A stretch of 8,466 nucleotides of DNA from Clostridiales bacterium (GTDB lineage: Bacteria; Bacillota; Clostridia; Christensenellales; CAG-917), in contig JAAVHW010000034.1 of the NCBI GenBank assembly GCA_014799525.1, positions 1-8,466 of the forward strand. Reading direction: 5' to 3'. The translations under genes and the position numbers were made by a program. Shown here piece by piece: positions 1 to 6,525 of the stretch. Each line of letters opens with the position of its first letter. Position 1 is the first letter of the stretch. The notes beneath the pieces are model-generated. The model was given only the letters and a program-made list of their open reading frames with translations. It was not told where the DNA came from and searched no databases.

Positions 1-5
1 GCTTT

Positions 6-137
6 TGTTGATAAATGTTGATTATCCACACGTATTTATCCACTTTTAATATCTTATAAAAATACAAAATATTGCGTCATCGCACGCTTTAATTACACAA
101 AAGGTAGTGCCTCATATAAGTTTTCCACTTGTCAACA
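6..137. promoter_or_regulatory. oriC: DnaA-box cluster, candidate oriC (left part cut by window edge)
   Basis: Several sites match or nearly match the DnaA box TTATCCACA. The exact box is at 22-30. TTATCCACT is at 36-44 and TTTTCCACT at 121-129. TTGTCAACA is at 129-137, and TTATCAACA lies on the minus strand at 6-14. They sit directly upstream of dnaN and are followed by an AT-rich stretch, the usual layout of a bacterial origin. No comparable cluster occurs beside dnaA or elsewhere in the window. The cluster starts at the window edge, so more boxes may lie to the left. Origin function is inferred from box density and gene context. Confidence 0.7.
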
Positions 138-157
138 GTGCTTATTTATGTTATCAT
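129..157 (+). promoter_or_regulatory. dnaN promoter overlapping a DnaA-like box
   Basis: A -35 box TTGTCA (129-134) is followed by a 17-base spacer and a -10 box TATCAT (152-157). Each hexamer has one mismatch to the sigma-A consensus. The predicted start near 164 gives a leader of about 33 bases, which contains the Shine-Dalgarno AGGTGG (187-192). The -35 box lies inside the DnaA-like site TTGTCAACA (129-137), so bound DnaA could block or modulate dnaN transcription. That regulation is inferred. Confidence 0.6.
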
Positions 158-186
158 TATTTAAGAAAATATATAAATAAATGAAT
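141..186. other. AT-rich stretch, candidate DNA unwinding element
   Basis: This stretch between the last DnaA-like box and the dnaN ribosome binding site is almost entirely A and T. After the box at 129-137 it contains TTA and TTT triplets that are partly in phase (142, 145, 151, 157, 160), loosely like the DnaA-trio motif of Bacillus-type origins. The triplet run is interrupted, so the trio reading is weak. The stretch also carries the -10 region and 5' leader of dnaN, which alone could explain its composition. Confidence 0.4.
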
Positions 187-196
187 AGGTGGATAT

Positions 197-1297
197 ATGA
201 AAGTTTTGTGTCAGGGAAACGAGCTCAGCGACGCTCTCTCAAAAGTCGTAAAGGCTTTGCCTGTAAAGAGAAACAATCCTATCTTAGACAGTGTCAAGCT
301 CACAGCAATGGGTGATACGCTTACGGTATTTGCAACAGACCTTGAGCTTGCAATTGAAAAGAAAATAAACGCACAGGTTCTCATCGAGGGCGAGATTGTC
401 GTCCCAGGAAAGCTGTTTGCGGACTATGCAAAAAAGATTGAGAGCGAGCAGATTGAGCTTGACGGCACGGTCACGACTAAGCTTACAATAAAGTATCTTG
501 ACAGTGAGCTTCAAATAAACTGTATGAGCGCGGATGAATATCCTGTTTTCAACGAGGTCAGCACAGAAAACTCTATCATCATTCTCAAAAAAGAATTCAA
601 GGATATTATAAGCAAGGTTATATTTGACGTAGCTTCCGACGACGGCCGTCCAAACCTTCGCGGCGTATGTCTGAACGTAAGAGGCGACATTGTTGAGGCA
701 GTAGCTTCCGATGGCTACCGTCTTGCTATTGCAAACGCACAGGTGAAAAACAACGGCGTTACAAACAAGATTATCATTCCTACAAAGAGTATCTCCGAGC
801 TTAGCAAGCTTATCGACGACGATGATGAAACCGTCACCATTTACGTTGAGAAAAACTACGTCATGGTTGACCTTTTCCACACCAAGCTTGTCACAAGACT
901 TATAAGTGAGGACTTCTTGAGCTACGAAAAGATTATCCCCTCCTCCTTTGGCACTGTCGCAACGATAGATAAAAAGATATTTGAGAGTGCAGTCGAGCGT
1001 GTGTCACTTATCAACCGTATCGGCAAAAACGGCACGGTAAAGATGGATATCAAGGAAGGCTCAATGCTTCTCAATGCAAAGAGTGACGACGGTGAAATAA
1101 ATGAAAAGGTTGTCATTGGACTCAACGGCAAGGATTTGATGATTGGCTTCAATCCTAAATATATTATGGATTGCATGAAGGTTATTGACGAGCCGTTCAT
1201 CACCTTCAACTTCAACACCTCAACTTCCCCTGCCGTCATAAAGGGAGAAAGCGGAAGATGGGAATATCTTATATTGCCGCTCCGCGTTATCGGCTAA
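197..1297 (+). CDS. dnaN: DNA polymerase III subunit beta (sliding clamp)
   Basis: The 366-residue product matches the bacterial sliding clamp in length and in full-length pattern. The clamp is a homodimeric ring that encircles DNA and tethers the replicative polymerase and other partners. Clamp signatures include the N-terminal stretch with KRNNPILDSV (about 24-33), ASDGYRLAI in the middle domain (170-178) and the terminal LPLRVIG. Three clamp folds of roughly 120 residues each are expected. The start at 197 is supported by AGGTGG at 187-192, four bases upstream. The gene is preceded by the DnaA-box cluster. Unlike the common dnaA-dnaN operon, it has its own promoter, and dnaA lies beyond its 3' end on the other strand. 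Transcription probably ends at the hairpin at 1369-1402. Confidence 0.97.
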   Translation: MKVLCQGNELSDALSKVVKALPVKRNNPILDSVKLTAMGDTLTVFATDLELAIEKKINAQVLIEGEIVVPGKLFADYAKKIESEQIELDGTVTTKLTIKYLDSELQINCMSADEYPVFNEVSTENSIIILKKEFKDIISKVIFDVASDDGRPNLRGVCLNVRGDIVEAVASDGYRLAIANAQVKNNGVTNKIIIPTKSISELSKLIDDDDETVTIYVEKNYVMVDLFHTKLVTRLISEDFLSYEKIIPSSFGTVATIDKKIFESAVERVSLINRIGKNGTVKMDIKEGSMLLNAKSDDGEINEKVVIGLNGKDLMIGFNPKYIMDCMKVIDEPFITFNFNTSTSPAVIKGESGRWEYLILPLRVIG

Positions 1298-1368
1298 CAC
1301 GCTTCGCACACTTCGTGTGAAGAACTCTGCTGTATATCGCTATAATCCAAATATAATTAAAAAAATAA

Positions 1369-1402
1369 AAACCGCCTACAAGAGCTACAAGTAAGGCGGT
1401 TT
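1369..1402. terminator. Bidirectional intrinsic terminator between dnaN and the dnaA/ABM unit
   Basis: AAACCGCCT (1369-1377) pairs perfectly with AGGCGGTTT (1394-1402) around a 16-base loop. On the minus strand the stem is followed by a long T-rich run (complement of about 1358-1368), which makes a strong terminator for the unit reading leftward. On the plus strand it is followed by GTTTATAATT, a weaker tail that can still serve dnaN. A smaller imperfect hairpin (CACAC at 1307-1311 with GTGTG at 1315-1319) lies just after the dnaN stop and has no T-run. Confidence 0.8.
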
Positions 1403-1420
1403 GTTTATAATTACAGTAAA

Positions 1421-1534
1421 CGTCATTGCGAGCAAAGCGAAGCAATCCAGAATTAAACTAAGTGTAAAAAACAGCGCAACACTCATACGGTTTGCACTGT
1501 CTGGATTGCTTCGGCAATATGCCTCGCAATGACG
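1421..1534. repeat. Palindromic intergenic repeat (dispersed-repeat or MITE-like)
   Basis: The left arm (1421-1450) and right arm (1501-1534) form an imperfect inverted repeat. The outer 12 bases, CGTCATTGCGAG, pair perfectly with CTCGCAATGACG (1523-1534). The inner 12 bases, GAAGCAATCCAG (1439-1450), pair perfectly with CTGGATTGCTTC (1501-1512). Only the short segments between these blocks differ (6 versus 10 bases). The 50-base centre is less conserved but contains AGTGTAAA and TTTGCACT, which nearly pair. Repeats with the CATTGCGAG...GAAGCAATCC theme are known as dispersed intergenic palindromes in several unrelated bacteria. No clear target duplication is visible, and no transposase is present, so any movement would have to be in trans. 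Confidence 0.8.
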
Positions 1535-1583
1535 AGATATGCTCTAAAACTCATTATATATCAACAAATACAAGATTTTCAGC

Positions 1584-1874
1584 TTATATTCTTGTGAATT
1601 TTTCAACTTTCATTTTAAGGTTATATTTATTGCGAAGTGCGGCAATTTCGCTCATCATTTCCGTCTTATGATGAAAGTCAAGTGCTTCTTGGTTTTTCCA
1701 TGCGTCAATCAAAAGTACGGTTTCACTATCGTCCAAAGGATAGAAATACTCATATCTCTCATTTCCTTCCTCTGCGCGTATTCTGTCAACTATACCCGAT
1801 TCAATCATTTCCTGCGCAAACTGCTTTGCGCTTCCATTTTTGCCCGTATAATAAATATTTACAACAATACTCAT
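1584..1874 (-). CDS. ABM-domain (antibiotic biosynthesis monooxygenase-like) small protein
   Basis: The 96-residue product fits the ABM family of small ferredoxin-like alpha/beta proteins, which includes YgiN-type quinol monooxygenases and LsrG. Family features are an N-terminal hydrophobic strand (IVVNIYYT, 3-10), a glutamate-glycine segment followed by YEYF (35-44), and a strand plus helix with AWKNQEALDFHH (58-69). Length is typical, and these proteins usually dimerise in the cytoplasm. Substrate cannot be told; family members range from oxygenases without cofactors to non-enzymatic proteins. The start is supported by AGGAG five bases upstream (complement of 1880-1884). It lies 57 bases downstream of dnaA on the same strand with no convincing terminator between, so it is probably co-transcribed with dnaA. 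A metabolic link to replication is not implied. Confidence 0.75.
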   Translation of the reverse strand: MSIVVNIYYTGKNGSAKQFAQEMIESGIVDRIRAEEGNERYEYFYPLDDSETVLLIDAWKNQEALDFHHKTEMMSEIAALRNKYNLKMKVEKFTRI

Positions 1875-1887
1875 TATATCTCCTTTA

Positions 1888-1912
1888 CGTCACGCGCTCT
1901 CGCGTGCTGACG
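1888..1912. other. Hairpin in the dnaA-ABM spacer
   Basis: CGTCACGCG (1888-1896) faces CGCG (1901-1904) and TGACG (1908-1912) across a CTCT loop, with three bulged bases on one side. The inner six bases, CACGCG and CGCGTG (1891-1896 and 1901-1906), also pair perfectly. On the minus strand it is followed by TAAAGGAG, the ribosome binding site of the ABM gene, not by a T-run. It is therefore more likely an mRNA processing, stability or attenuation structure than a full terminator. Confidence 0.45.
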
Positions 1913-1931
1913 TCTGGCGCAACTTATCAAA

Positions 1932-3296
1932 TTATCTATTCAGCAACATATTTTTAATATCTGCAACGGTAATTCTTACTCGCGGATTTGTCTTTATCTC
2001 GTCCGTAATTTTGTCGCGCGCATGGATAATAGTCGTATGGTCCCTGCCGCCGAATATTTCACCTATCTGCACAAGCGGAGTCGGCAAAAGCTCGGTTATA
2101 AGATATATTGCAACCATTCTTGGCTCAACGATGTTTTTCGTTTTCTTTTTGGAAAATATATCATCGGTTGAAATCTTATAGTATTTGCAAACTGCGCCGA
2201 CAATATCGCTTGTGTCTATCGTGTCCTTTTTATCGTCAATAAAATCGCTTAAAGCTTCTGCAGCAAGCTCGCGTGTGGTTATAACCGTATTTGACAGTGA
2301 GCTGAAAAACACAATCTTATTGAGTAAGCCTTCCATTTCACGGATATTTGAAGTTGAGTTTTCTGCAATAAATTCCGCAACGTCATCCGACAGAGAAAAT
2401 TTTGATTGCGCCGCTTTGTTTTTAAGAATCGCCACTCTTGTTTCCATATCGGGAGCTTGAATGTCAACTGTCAAACCCCAACTGAAGCGTGTACGCAGTC
2501 TGTCCTCAAGGGTTGTCAAATCCTTTGGAGAACGGTCTGACGTAAGTATAATCTGTTTGTTTGCATGATAGAGGTCGTTGAAGATATGGAAGAATGCGTC
2601 CTGCGTTGCGTCCTTGCCGATAAGGAATTGAATATCGTCAATCATAAGCAGGTCGCATGAGCGATATTTTTCTCTAAAATTATTGTTATCCTCTGCGGAC
2701 TTACTGCGTATAACGGATATAAGCTCGTTTACAAGCGTTTCCGCACTGACGTAAACAACATTGCTTTTTGGAGCTTGCTTGTACGTATGATTGCCTATTG
2801 CGTGAAGCAGGTGCGTTTTTCCAAGACCTACGCCCGAGTAGATAAACAAAGGATTGAATTTTGTGCCGAGGTTTTCCGCAACCGTTCTGCAAGCGGCAAG
2901 CGCATATTCGTTTGATTTGCCTTCAACAAACGTATCGAAAGTATACTTGTCAAGAAACTGATTTTTCTTAACCTGCTTGCTTGGTTGCTGCTCGGTGACA
3001 ACCTCACTCTTTTGGAGTTCCGTCTGCTTTTCAAGATACTCGCTTACTTGAGATTCAAGAATGATTACAACGTCCGAAATGGATGAGTTTTTGCTGACCA
3101 CAATATCCTTGATGCGGTCAAGATACTTATTTTCAATTGTGCGCTTTGCTTGCAATGCGATAGTAGACAACACAAAATTGTTGTCAACAAAACAAACAGG
3201 CTTCAATTTTTCAATCCATACCTCGTAGACTATAGTTTGAAATGAAGTTGAAAGCGCGTCTTTACACTCAGCCCAAAAATCTTCAACGTTTATCAT
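1932..3296 (-). CDS. dnaA: Chromosomal replication initiator protein DnaA
   Basis: DnaA binds DnaA boxes at oriC, forms an ATP-dependent filament, melts the origin and recruits the helicase. With the start at 3296 the product has 454 residues, normal for the family. Domain I covers about 1-70, followed by a short polar linker (domain II). The AAA+ core has Walker A GVGLGKTH (155-162), Walker B LLMIDDIQ (216-223), sensor 1 LTSDR (251-255) and the LEDRLRTRFSWGL box (263-275). The C-terminal box-binding domain carries GGRDHTTIIHA (416-426). An in-frame TTG at 3335 would add 13 hydrophobic residues, but it overlaps the promoter. The ATG at 3296 gives the usual DnaA N-terminus (INVEDFWAECKDAL). 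No Shine-Dalgarno is visible before either start, and the promoter geometry predicts a leaderless mRNA. The gene is inverted relative to dnaN. Confidence 0.97.
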   Translation of the reverse strand: MINVEDFWAECKDALSTSFQTIVYEVWIEKLKPVCFVDNNFVLSTIALQAKRTIENKYLDRIKDIVVSKNSSISDVVIILESQVSEYLEKQTELQKSEVVTEQQPSKQVKKNQFLDKYTFDTFVEGKSNEYALAACRTVAENLGTKFNPLFIYSGVGLGKTHLLHAIGNHTYKQAPKSNVVYVSAETLVNELISVIRSKSAEDNNNFREKYRSCDLLMIDDIQFLIGKDATQDAFFHIFNDLYHANKQIILTSDRSPKDLTTLEDRLRTRFSWGLTVDIQAPDMETRVAILKNKAAQSKFSLSDDVAEFIAENSTSNIREMEGLLNKIVFFSSLSNTVITTRELAAEALSDFIDDKKDTIDTSDIVGAVCKYYKISTDDIFSKKKTKNIVEPRMVAIYLITELLPTPLVQIGEIFGGRDHTTIIHARDKITDEIKTNPRVRITVADIKNMLLNR

Positions 3297-3303
3297 ATAT
3301 TGA

Positions 3304-3331
3304 ATTATATCAAAAGAGAAAAATAATTCAA
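3304..3331 (-). promoter_or_regulatory. dnaA promoter, predicted leaderless or one-base leader
   Basis: On the minus strand a -35 box TTGAAT (complement of 3326-3331), a 16-base spacer and a perfect -10 box TATAAT (complement of 3304-3309) are visible. TG one base before the -10 makes an extended -10. Counting seven bases from the end of the -10 puts the start at 3297, or at the A of the ATG at 3296. There is thus no room for a ribosome binding site. No DnaA box overlaps this promoter. Confidence 0.75.
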
Positions 3332-3367
3332 GCAAATTACAAAAAAAGAAAAAACAAATGTATGTTG

Positions 3368-3396
3368 TTGAAAAAATATGCGGCGTGGGCTATACT
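3368..3396 (+). promoter_or_regulatory. recF promoter, predicted leaderless
   Basis: A -35 box TTGAAA (3368-3373), a 17-base spacer and a -10 box TATACT (3391-3396) are followed by exactly six bases and then the ATG at 3403. The expected transcription start is the A of that ATG. The dnaA and recF promoters are back to back, with 36 A-rich bases between their -35 boxes, so they may share upstream elements or influence each other by supercoiling. Confidence 0.78.
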
Positions 3397-3402
3397 GTTG
3401 AT

Positions 3403-4506
3403 ATGAAAATTCTTTCCTTGGAATTGAACAATTTCAGAAACTACAAGCACGTCGCGGTTGATTTTAAGGACGGGCTTAATATTCTTTACGGAAAGAATGC
3501 AAGCGGCAAAACGAATATGCTTGAAAGCGTATACCTCTGCTCTATTTTCCATAGCCCACGCACAACAAAGGATAAGGAAATGGTCTTGATAGGAGAGGAT
3601 AAGGCGACCGTTTCACTTGTGCTTCAGACAAAGTATAAAAAACAAACGATAAATCTACAGATAGACGAGAAGGGCAAAAAGCGCGTGCTTGTCAACAATA
3701 TTCCGCTAAACCGCGCGGGCGAGCTGTTTGGCGTACTTGGCGTAGTGTTTTTCTCTCCAGACGAGATGAAGCTCGTAAAGGAATCTCCGCAGGAAAGGCG
3801 TAGGTTTATGGACGTAGGTCTAAGCCAGCAGCAGCGCAGCTATTTTTCCGCTTTGCAGCGCTACAATAAAACGGTAAAGCAAAAAAACAATCTTCTCAAG
3901 GAATGGCGAGGAAACCGCAATATTGACGATATGCTTGACGTTTGGGATACGTGCCTTGCAAAGGAAGGCGCGGTTATAATTTCAAAACGCCTCGCATACA
4001 TCGAAACACTGAACGACGCCGCAAGCAAATTTCATACGGCAATCAGCAGTGAAAAAGAAAAGCTTGTTTTATCATACGAAAGCACAATAAAAACAGAAAG
4101 CTCAAAAGCAGATATTTCAGATATAGAAAAGCAATTGTATGAAAGTATTGTAAGCTCAAGAAGTAAGGATAAGGAGCTTGGCTACTGCACCGTTGGTCCT
4201 CACCGTGACGATATAAAGATTGAAATAAACGGAAAGGATTCAAGAAAGTTTGCATCTCAAGGACAGCAGCGCACCGTTGCGCTTGCGCTTAAGCTTGGCG
4301 AGGTCATTATCTATAAAAACGAAATAGGCGAGCCGCCGATACTCTTGCTTGATGACGTTCTTAGCGAGCTTGATATAGGTAGGCAAAAGCTATTGCTTGA
4401 AATGACGGAAGGTTTTCAAACAATACTCACTTGCACGGAATACACACTTGACGACAAAGGAAACAGAATTCACGTCAGTTACGGAGTAGCAAGAAATATA
4501 AATTAA
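3403..4506 (+). CDS. recF: DNA replication and repair protein RecF
   Basis: RecF is an SMC-like ABC ATPase that, with RecO and RecR, loads RecA onto single-stranded gaps. The 367-residue product is of normal length. It begins with the RecF hallmark MKILSLELNNFRNY, has Walker A GKNASGKT (30-37), the TVGPHRDD motif, the ABC signature SQGQQRT (285-291), Walker B ILLLDD (313-318) and the following LSELD (320-324). An upstream in-frame ATG at 3358 would add 15 residues lacking family similarity and would span the promoter, so 3403 is chosen. No Shine-Dalgarno precedes it. The gene is a single unit with its own promoter and terminator (4531-4561), diverging from dnaA. No gyrB or S4-domain gene is adjacent, unlike the common recF neighbourhood. 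Confidence 0.95.
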   Translation: MKILSLELNNFRNYKHVAVDFKDGLNILYGKNASGKTNMLESVYLCSIFHSPRTTKDKEMVLIGEDKATVSLVLQTKYKKQTINLQIDEKGKKRVLVNNIPLNRAGELFGVLGVVFFSPDEMKLVKESPQERRRFMDVGLSQQQRSYFSALQRYNKTVKQKNNLLKEWRGNRNIDDMLDVWDTCLAKEGAVIISKRLAYIETLNDAASKFHTAISSEKEKLVLSYESTIKTESSKADISDIEKQLYESIVSSRSKDKELGYCTVGPHRDDIKIEINGKDSRKFASQGQQRTVALALKLGEVIIYKNEIGEPPILLLDDVLSELDIGRQKLLLEMTEGFQTILTCTEYTLDDKGNRIHVSYGVARNIN

Positions 4507-4530
4507 ACCACAAACAAACACTTTAGATAA

Positions 4531-4561
4531 ACAAAACACTCTGATAAACAGAGTGTTTTGT
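4531..4561. terminator. Strong bidirectional terminator between recF and parB
   Basis: A perfect 13-base-pair stem, ACAAAACACTCTG (4531-4543) with CAGAGTGTTTTGT (4549-4561), closes a five-base ATAAA loop. On the plus strand it is followed by GTTTTTATC; on the minus strand by TTATC. It lies between the convergent recF and parB genes and can stop both. The remaining bases to 4653 are AT-rich with no other feature visible. Confidence 0.88.
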
Positions 4562-4653
4562 GTTTTTATCAAATTATATATTGTTTATATTATGACATAA
4601 TTGATAAGATATACTGCTTATAAACAGAAAACAACGTCTTGCTGATATAGATT

Positions 4654-5586
4654 TTATTCCGGTTTATTGTTGTAATTATTGTTTCCGTTTGCCTGAATTT
4701 GAAGCAGGTGCATTATTGCGTGAATTCTTTCAAGGTCGTCATTGTTGAAATAGTCGATTATGATACGTCCCTTATCGCCGTTGCGCTTAAGCACAACCTT
4801 TGTGGAGAACAGACGCTTCATATCGTTGACGAACGTCTTGAATTCCAAAGGAAGAACTTCCTTTTTGCGCTTTTGAGCGGTTGCCGTATTCTTTGGAGCG
4901 TTGAGGTAGTTTTGCACTATTCTCTCCATATCGCGAACGGAAATACCCTCTTCGCATGAGAGCTTTGCAAACTCAATAAGCTTTTCCTTGTTGTCAACGG
5001 GAAGAATTGTACGCGCGTGACCGGGGGAGAGTTTGCCCGTCTTGACCATTTCCATAACCTCTTCGGGGAGTTGGAGCAAGCGCAGCGTGTTTGTGACGTA
5101 CGGACGGGATTTGCCGATACGTCCTGCAACCTCTTCTTGAGTAAGCCCATAGTTTTCCATAAGCTCGCGGATACCCTCCGCCGCTTCTATCGCGTTGAGG
5201 TTTTCGCGGTGCAGGTTTTCAATAAGCGATATTTCCTGTATCTGCTGAGGAGTAAGCTCCTTGATGATTGCAGGGATAGCTTTGAGTCCTGCCTTAAGGC
5301 TTGCTCTGAAACGGCGCTCACCTGCGATAATCTGATATCTGCCCTCGTCCGTCTTGATAAGAAGGATAGGTTGAAGCACGCCGTACATGGCAATTGAGTT
5401 TGCCATTGACTGCAAGCTTTCCTCATCGAATGTTTTACGCGGTTGTCCTGGGTTTCTATCAATAAGTGTGACGTCTATCTCTTGAGTTGGAAATTCCTCC
5501 GAAACGTCAACCTTTACGTTTTCAGTGTTATCTCTGAACAGAGCGTTCATACCTCTTCCGCCAAGTCCGCCTTTCACGTTTGCCAT
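4654..5586 (-). CDS. parB: Chromosome partitioning protein ParB (Spo0J)
   Basis: ParB is a CTP-dependent DNA clamp that loads at parS sites near the origin, spreads along DNA and works with ParA to segregate origins. The 310 residues have the expected order. An N-terminal peptide GLGGRGMNALF (8-18) is of the type that stimulates ParA ATPase. The CTPase domain holds GERRFRAS (89-96) and ENLHRENLN (123-131). A helix-turn-helix lies at about 149-172 (LTQEEVAGRIGKSRPYV). A C-terminal dimerisation domain ends in an asparagine-rich tail. The start is supported by GAGGTG a few bases upstream. The gene begins 11 bases after the parA stop, so the two form an operon with translation of parB driven by its own ribosome binding site. 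No parS consensus is visible in this window. Confidence 0.95.
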   Translation of the reverse strand: MANVKGGLGGRGMNALFRDNTENVKVDVSEEFPTQEIDVTLIDRNPGQPRKTFDEESLQSMANSIAMYGVLQPILLIKTDEGRYQIIAGERRFRASLKAGLKAIPAIIKELTPQQIQEISLIENLHRENLNAIEAAEGIRELMENYGLTQEEVAGRIGKSRPYVTNTLRLLQLPEEVMEMVKTGKLSPGHARTILPVDNKEKLIEFAKLSCEEGISVRDMERIVQNYLNAPKNTATAQKRKKEVLPLEFKTFVNDMKRLFSTKVVLKRNGDKGRIIIDYFNNDDLERIHAIMHLLQIQANGNNNYNNKPE

Positions 5587-5597
5587 AATTCACCTCA

Positions 5598-6362
5598 TTA
5601 TTCTTTTGACAAAAATTCTTCCGCGAGCGCGTCATATGCAAGTGCGCCAGCGCATCTCTTATCGTATAGCGCAACGGGCTTTCCGTAGCTTGGAGCTTCG
5701 GCAAGACGAATATTGCGCGGGATTTTTGTATCGTACACCTTGTTGCCAAAGAACTTTAATATTTCATCGAGTACGCCCTTTGCGAGCTTTGACCTTCCGT
5801 CAAACATTGTCAGCACAACGCCGACAACCTCCAATTCTTTATTAAGGAACTTTTTGACAAGCTTTATAGTGTTCATCATCTGGCTCAAGCCCTCGAGTGC
5901 GTAATACTCACTCTGTATAGGCACGATAACGCCGCTTGAAGCAGTGAGTGCGTTGACTGTGAGTAATCCGAGCGACGGCGGGCAGTCAATGAAGATATAA
6001 TCAAAATCCTCATCAATCTCTGAAAGCTTATCCTGAAGCACGCGCTCTCTGCCAATAACTATCTGCGAAAGCTCAAGCTCCGCACCTGCGAGGTCGCATG
6101 ATGACGGAATGAAGCTGAGATTTTCTATATCCGTCTTTCTTACCGCCTGTTTTGCTGAAAGATTGTCGCATAGCACACTGTATACAGAATGCTTTGGTTG
6201 CTTGTCAAACTCACCGAGTGCGCTTGACGCATTGCACTGCGCGTCAAAGTCGACGATAAGCACACGCTTGCCACGCAAGGCAAGTGCAGTTGCAAGATTT
6301 ACGCAAGTCGTTGTTTTTCCAACGCCGCCCTTTTGATTTGAAAACGAAATTATCGAAGCCAT
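5598..6362 (-). CDS. parA: Chromosome partitioning ATPase ParA (Soj)
   Basis: ParA/Soj is a MinD-like ATPase that binds DNA non-specifically as an ATP dimer and moves ParB-bound origins. In Bacillus it also controls DnaA. With the start at 6362 the product has 254 residues, the chromosomal Soj size, and lacks the N-terminal helix-turn-helix of plasmid type Ia ParA. The deviant Walker A KGGVGKTT (11-18) has the signature lysine at 11. The A' motif is DFDAQ (38-42) and the Walker B region is DCPPSLG (126-132). An in-frame ATG at 6407 would add 15 residues, but these overlap the promoter and do not resemble the family. No Shine-Dalgarno precedes 6362. First gene of the parA-parB operon; rsmG, normally directly upstream, is separated by the XRE gene. 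Confidence 0.95.
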   Translation of the reverse strand: MASIISFSNQKGGVGKTTTCVNLATALALRGKRVLIVDFDAQCNASSALGEFDKQPKHSVYSVLCDNLSAKQAVRKTDIENLSFIPSSCDLAGAELELSQIVIGRERVLQDKLSEIDEDFDYIFIDCPPSLGLLTVNALTASSGVIVPIQSEYYALEGLSQMMNTIKLVKKFLNKELEVVGVVLTMFDGRSKLAKGVLDEILKFFGNKVYDTKIPRNIRLAEAPSYGKPVALYDKRCAGALAYDALAEEFLSKE

Positions 6363-6368
6363 AGAATG

Positions 6369-6397
6369 AGTGTAACACAAAGCCGTATATTTTTCAA
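6369..6397 (-). promoter_or_regulatory. parAB promoter, predicted leaderless
   Basis: On the minus strand TTGAAA (complement of 6392-6397), a 17-base spacer and TACACT (complement of 6369-6374) are followed by six bases and the parA ATG at 6362. This is the same spacing as at recF and again places the transcription start on the A of the start codon. Confidence 0.75.
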
Positions 6398-6477
6398 GGA
6401 AGTACATAACAAATTATTTTTTGTTTGCAATATAATTAAAAAACTTTTATAACAGTTTTTAATGCTTAGTAAATAAG

Positions 6478-6495
6478 GGGTGTATTTTTACACTC
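6478..6495. other. Small inverted repeat in the parA-XRE spacer
   Basis: GTGTA (6480-6484) and TACAC (6489-6493) pair around TTTT, extended outward by a G-T and a G-C pair to 6478 and 6495. It lies between the parA and XRE promoters, where either a protein site or a weak hairpin is possible. The rest of 6398-6573 is AT-rich with no convincing gene. Confidence 0.3.
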
Positions 6496-6525
6496 ATGGT
6501 TCTAAAATTATGTTCAAAACCAAAG

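Noticed and set aside
284..880. Long minus-strand ORF of 198 codons opposite dnaN
   Set aside because: It is a shadow of dnaN with cysteine-rich, non-family sequence and no ribosome binding site. dnaN itself is unambiguous.
3181..3189. TTGTCAACA, a DnaA-box-like site inside dnaA
   Set aside because: It is isolated, within conserved coding sequence and a weak match, so chance is the simplest explanation.
3297..3335. TTG start for dnaA giving a 467-residue protein
   Set aside because: The extra 13 residues are not DnaA-like, they overlap the -35 and -10 boxes, and no ribosome binding site precedes the TTG.
3358..3402. Upstream ATG for recF giving 382 residues
   Set aside because: The extension spans a well-formed promoter, and RecF normally begins with the pattern at the downstream ATG (MKILSLELNNFRN).
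6363..6407. Upstream ATG for parA giving 269 residues
   Set aside because: The added segment covers the promoter and lacks similarity to Soj N-termini, which normally begin just before the KGGVGKT motif.
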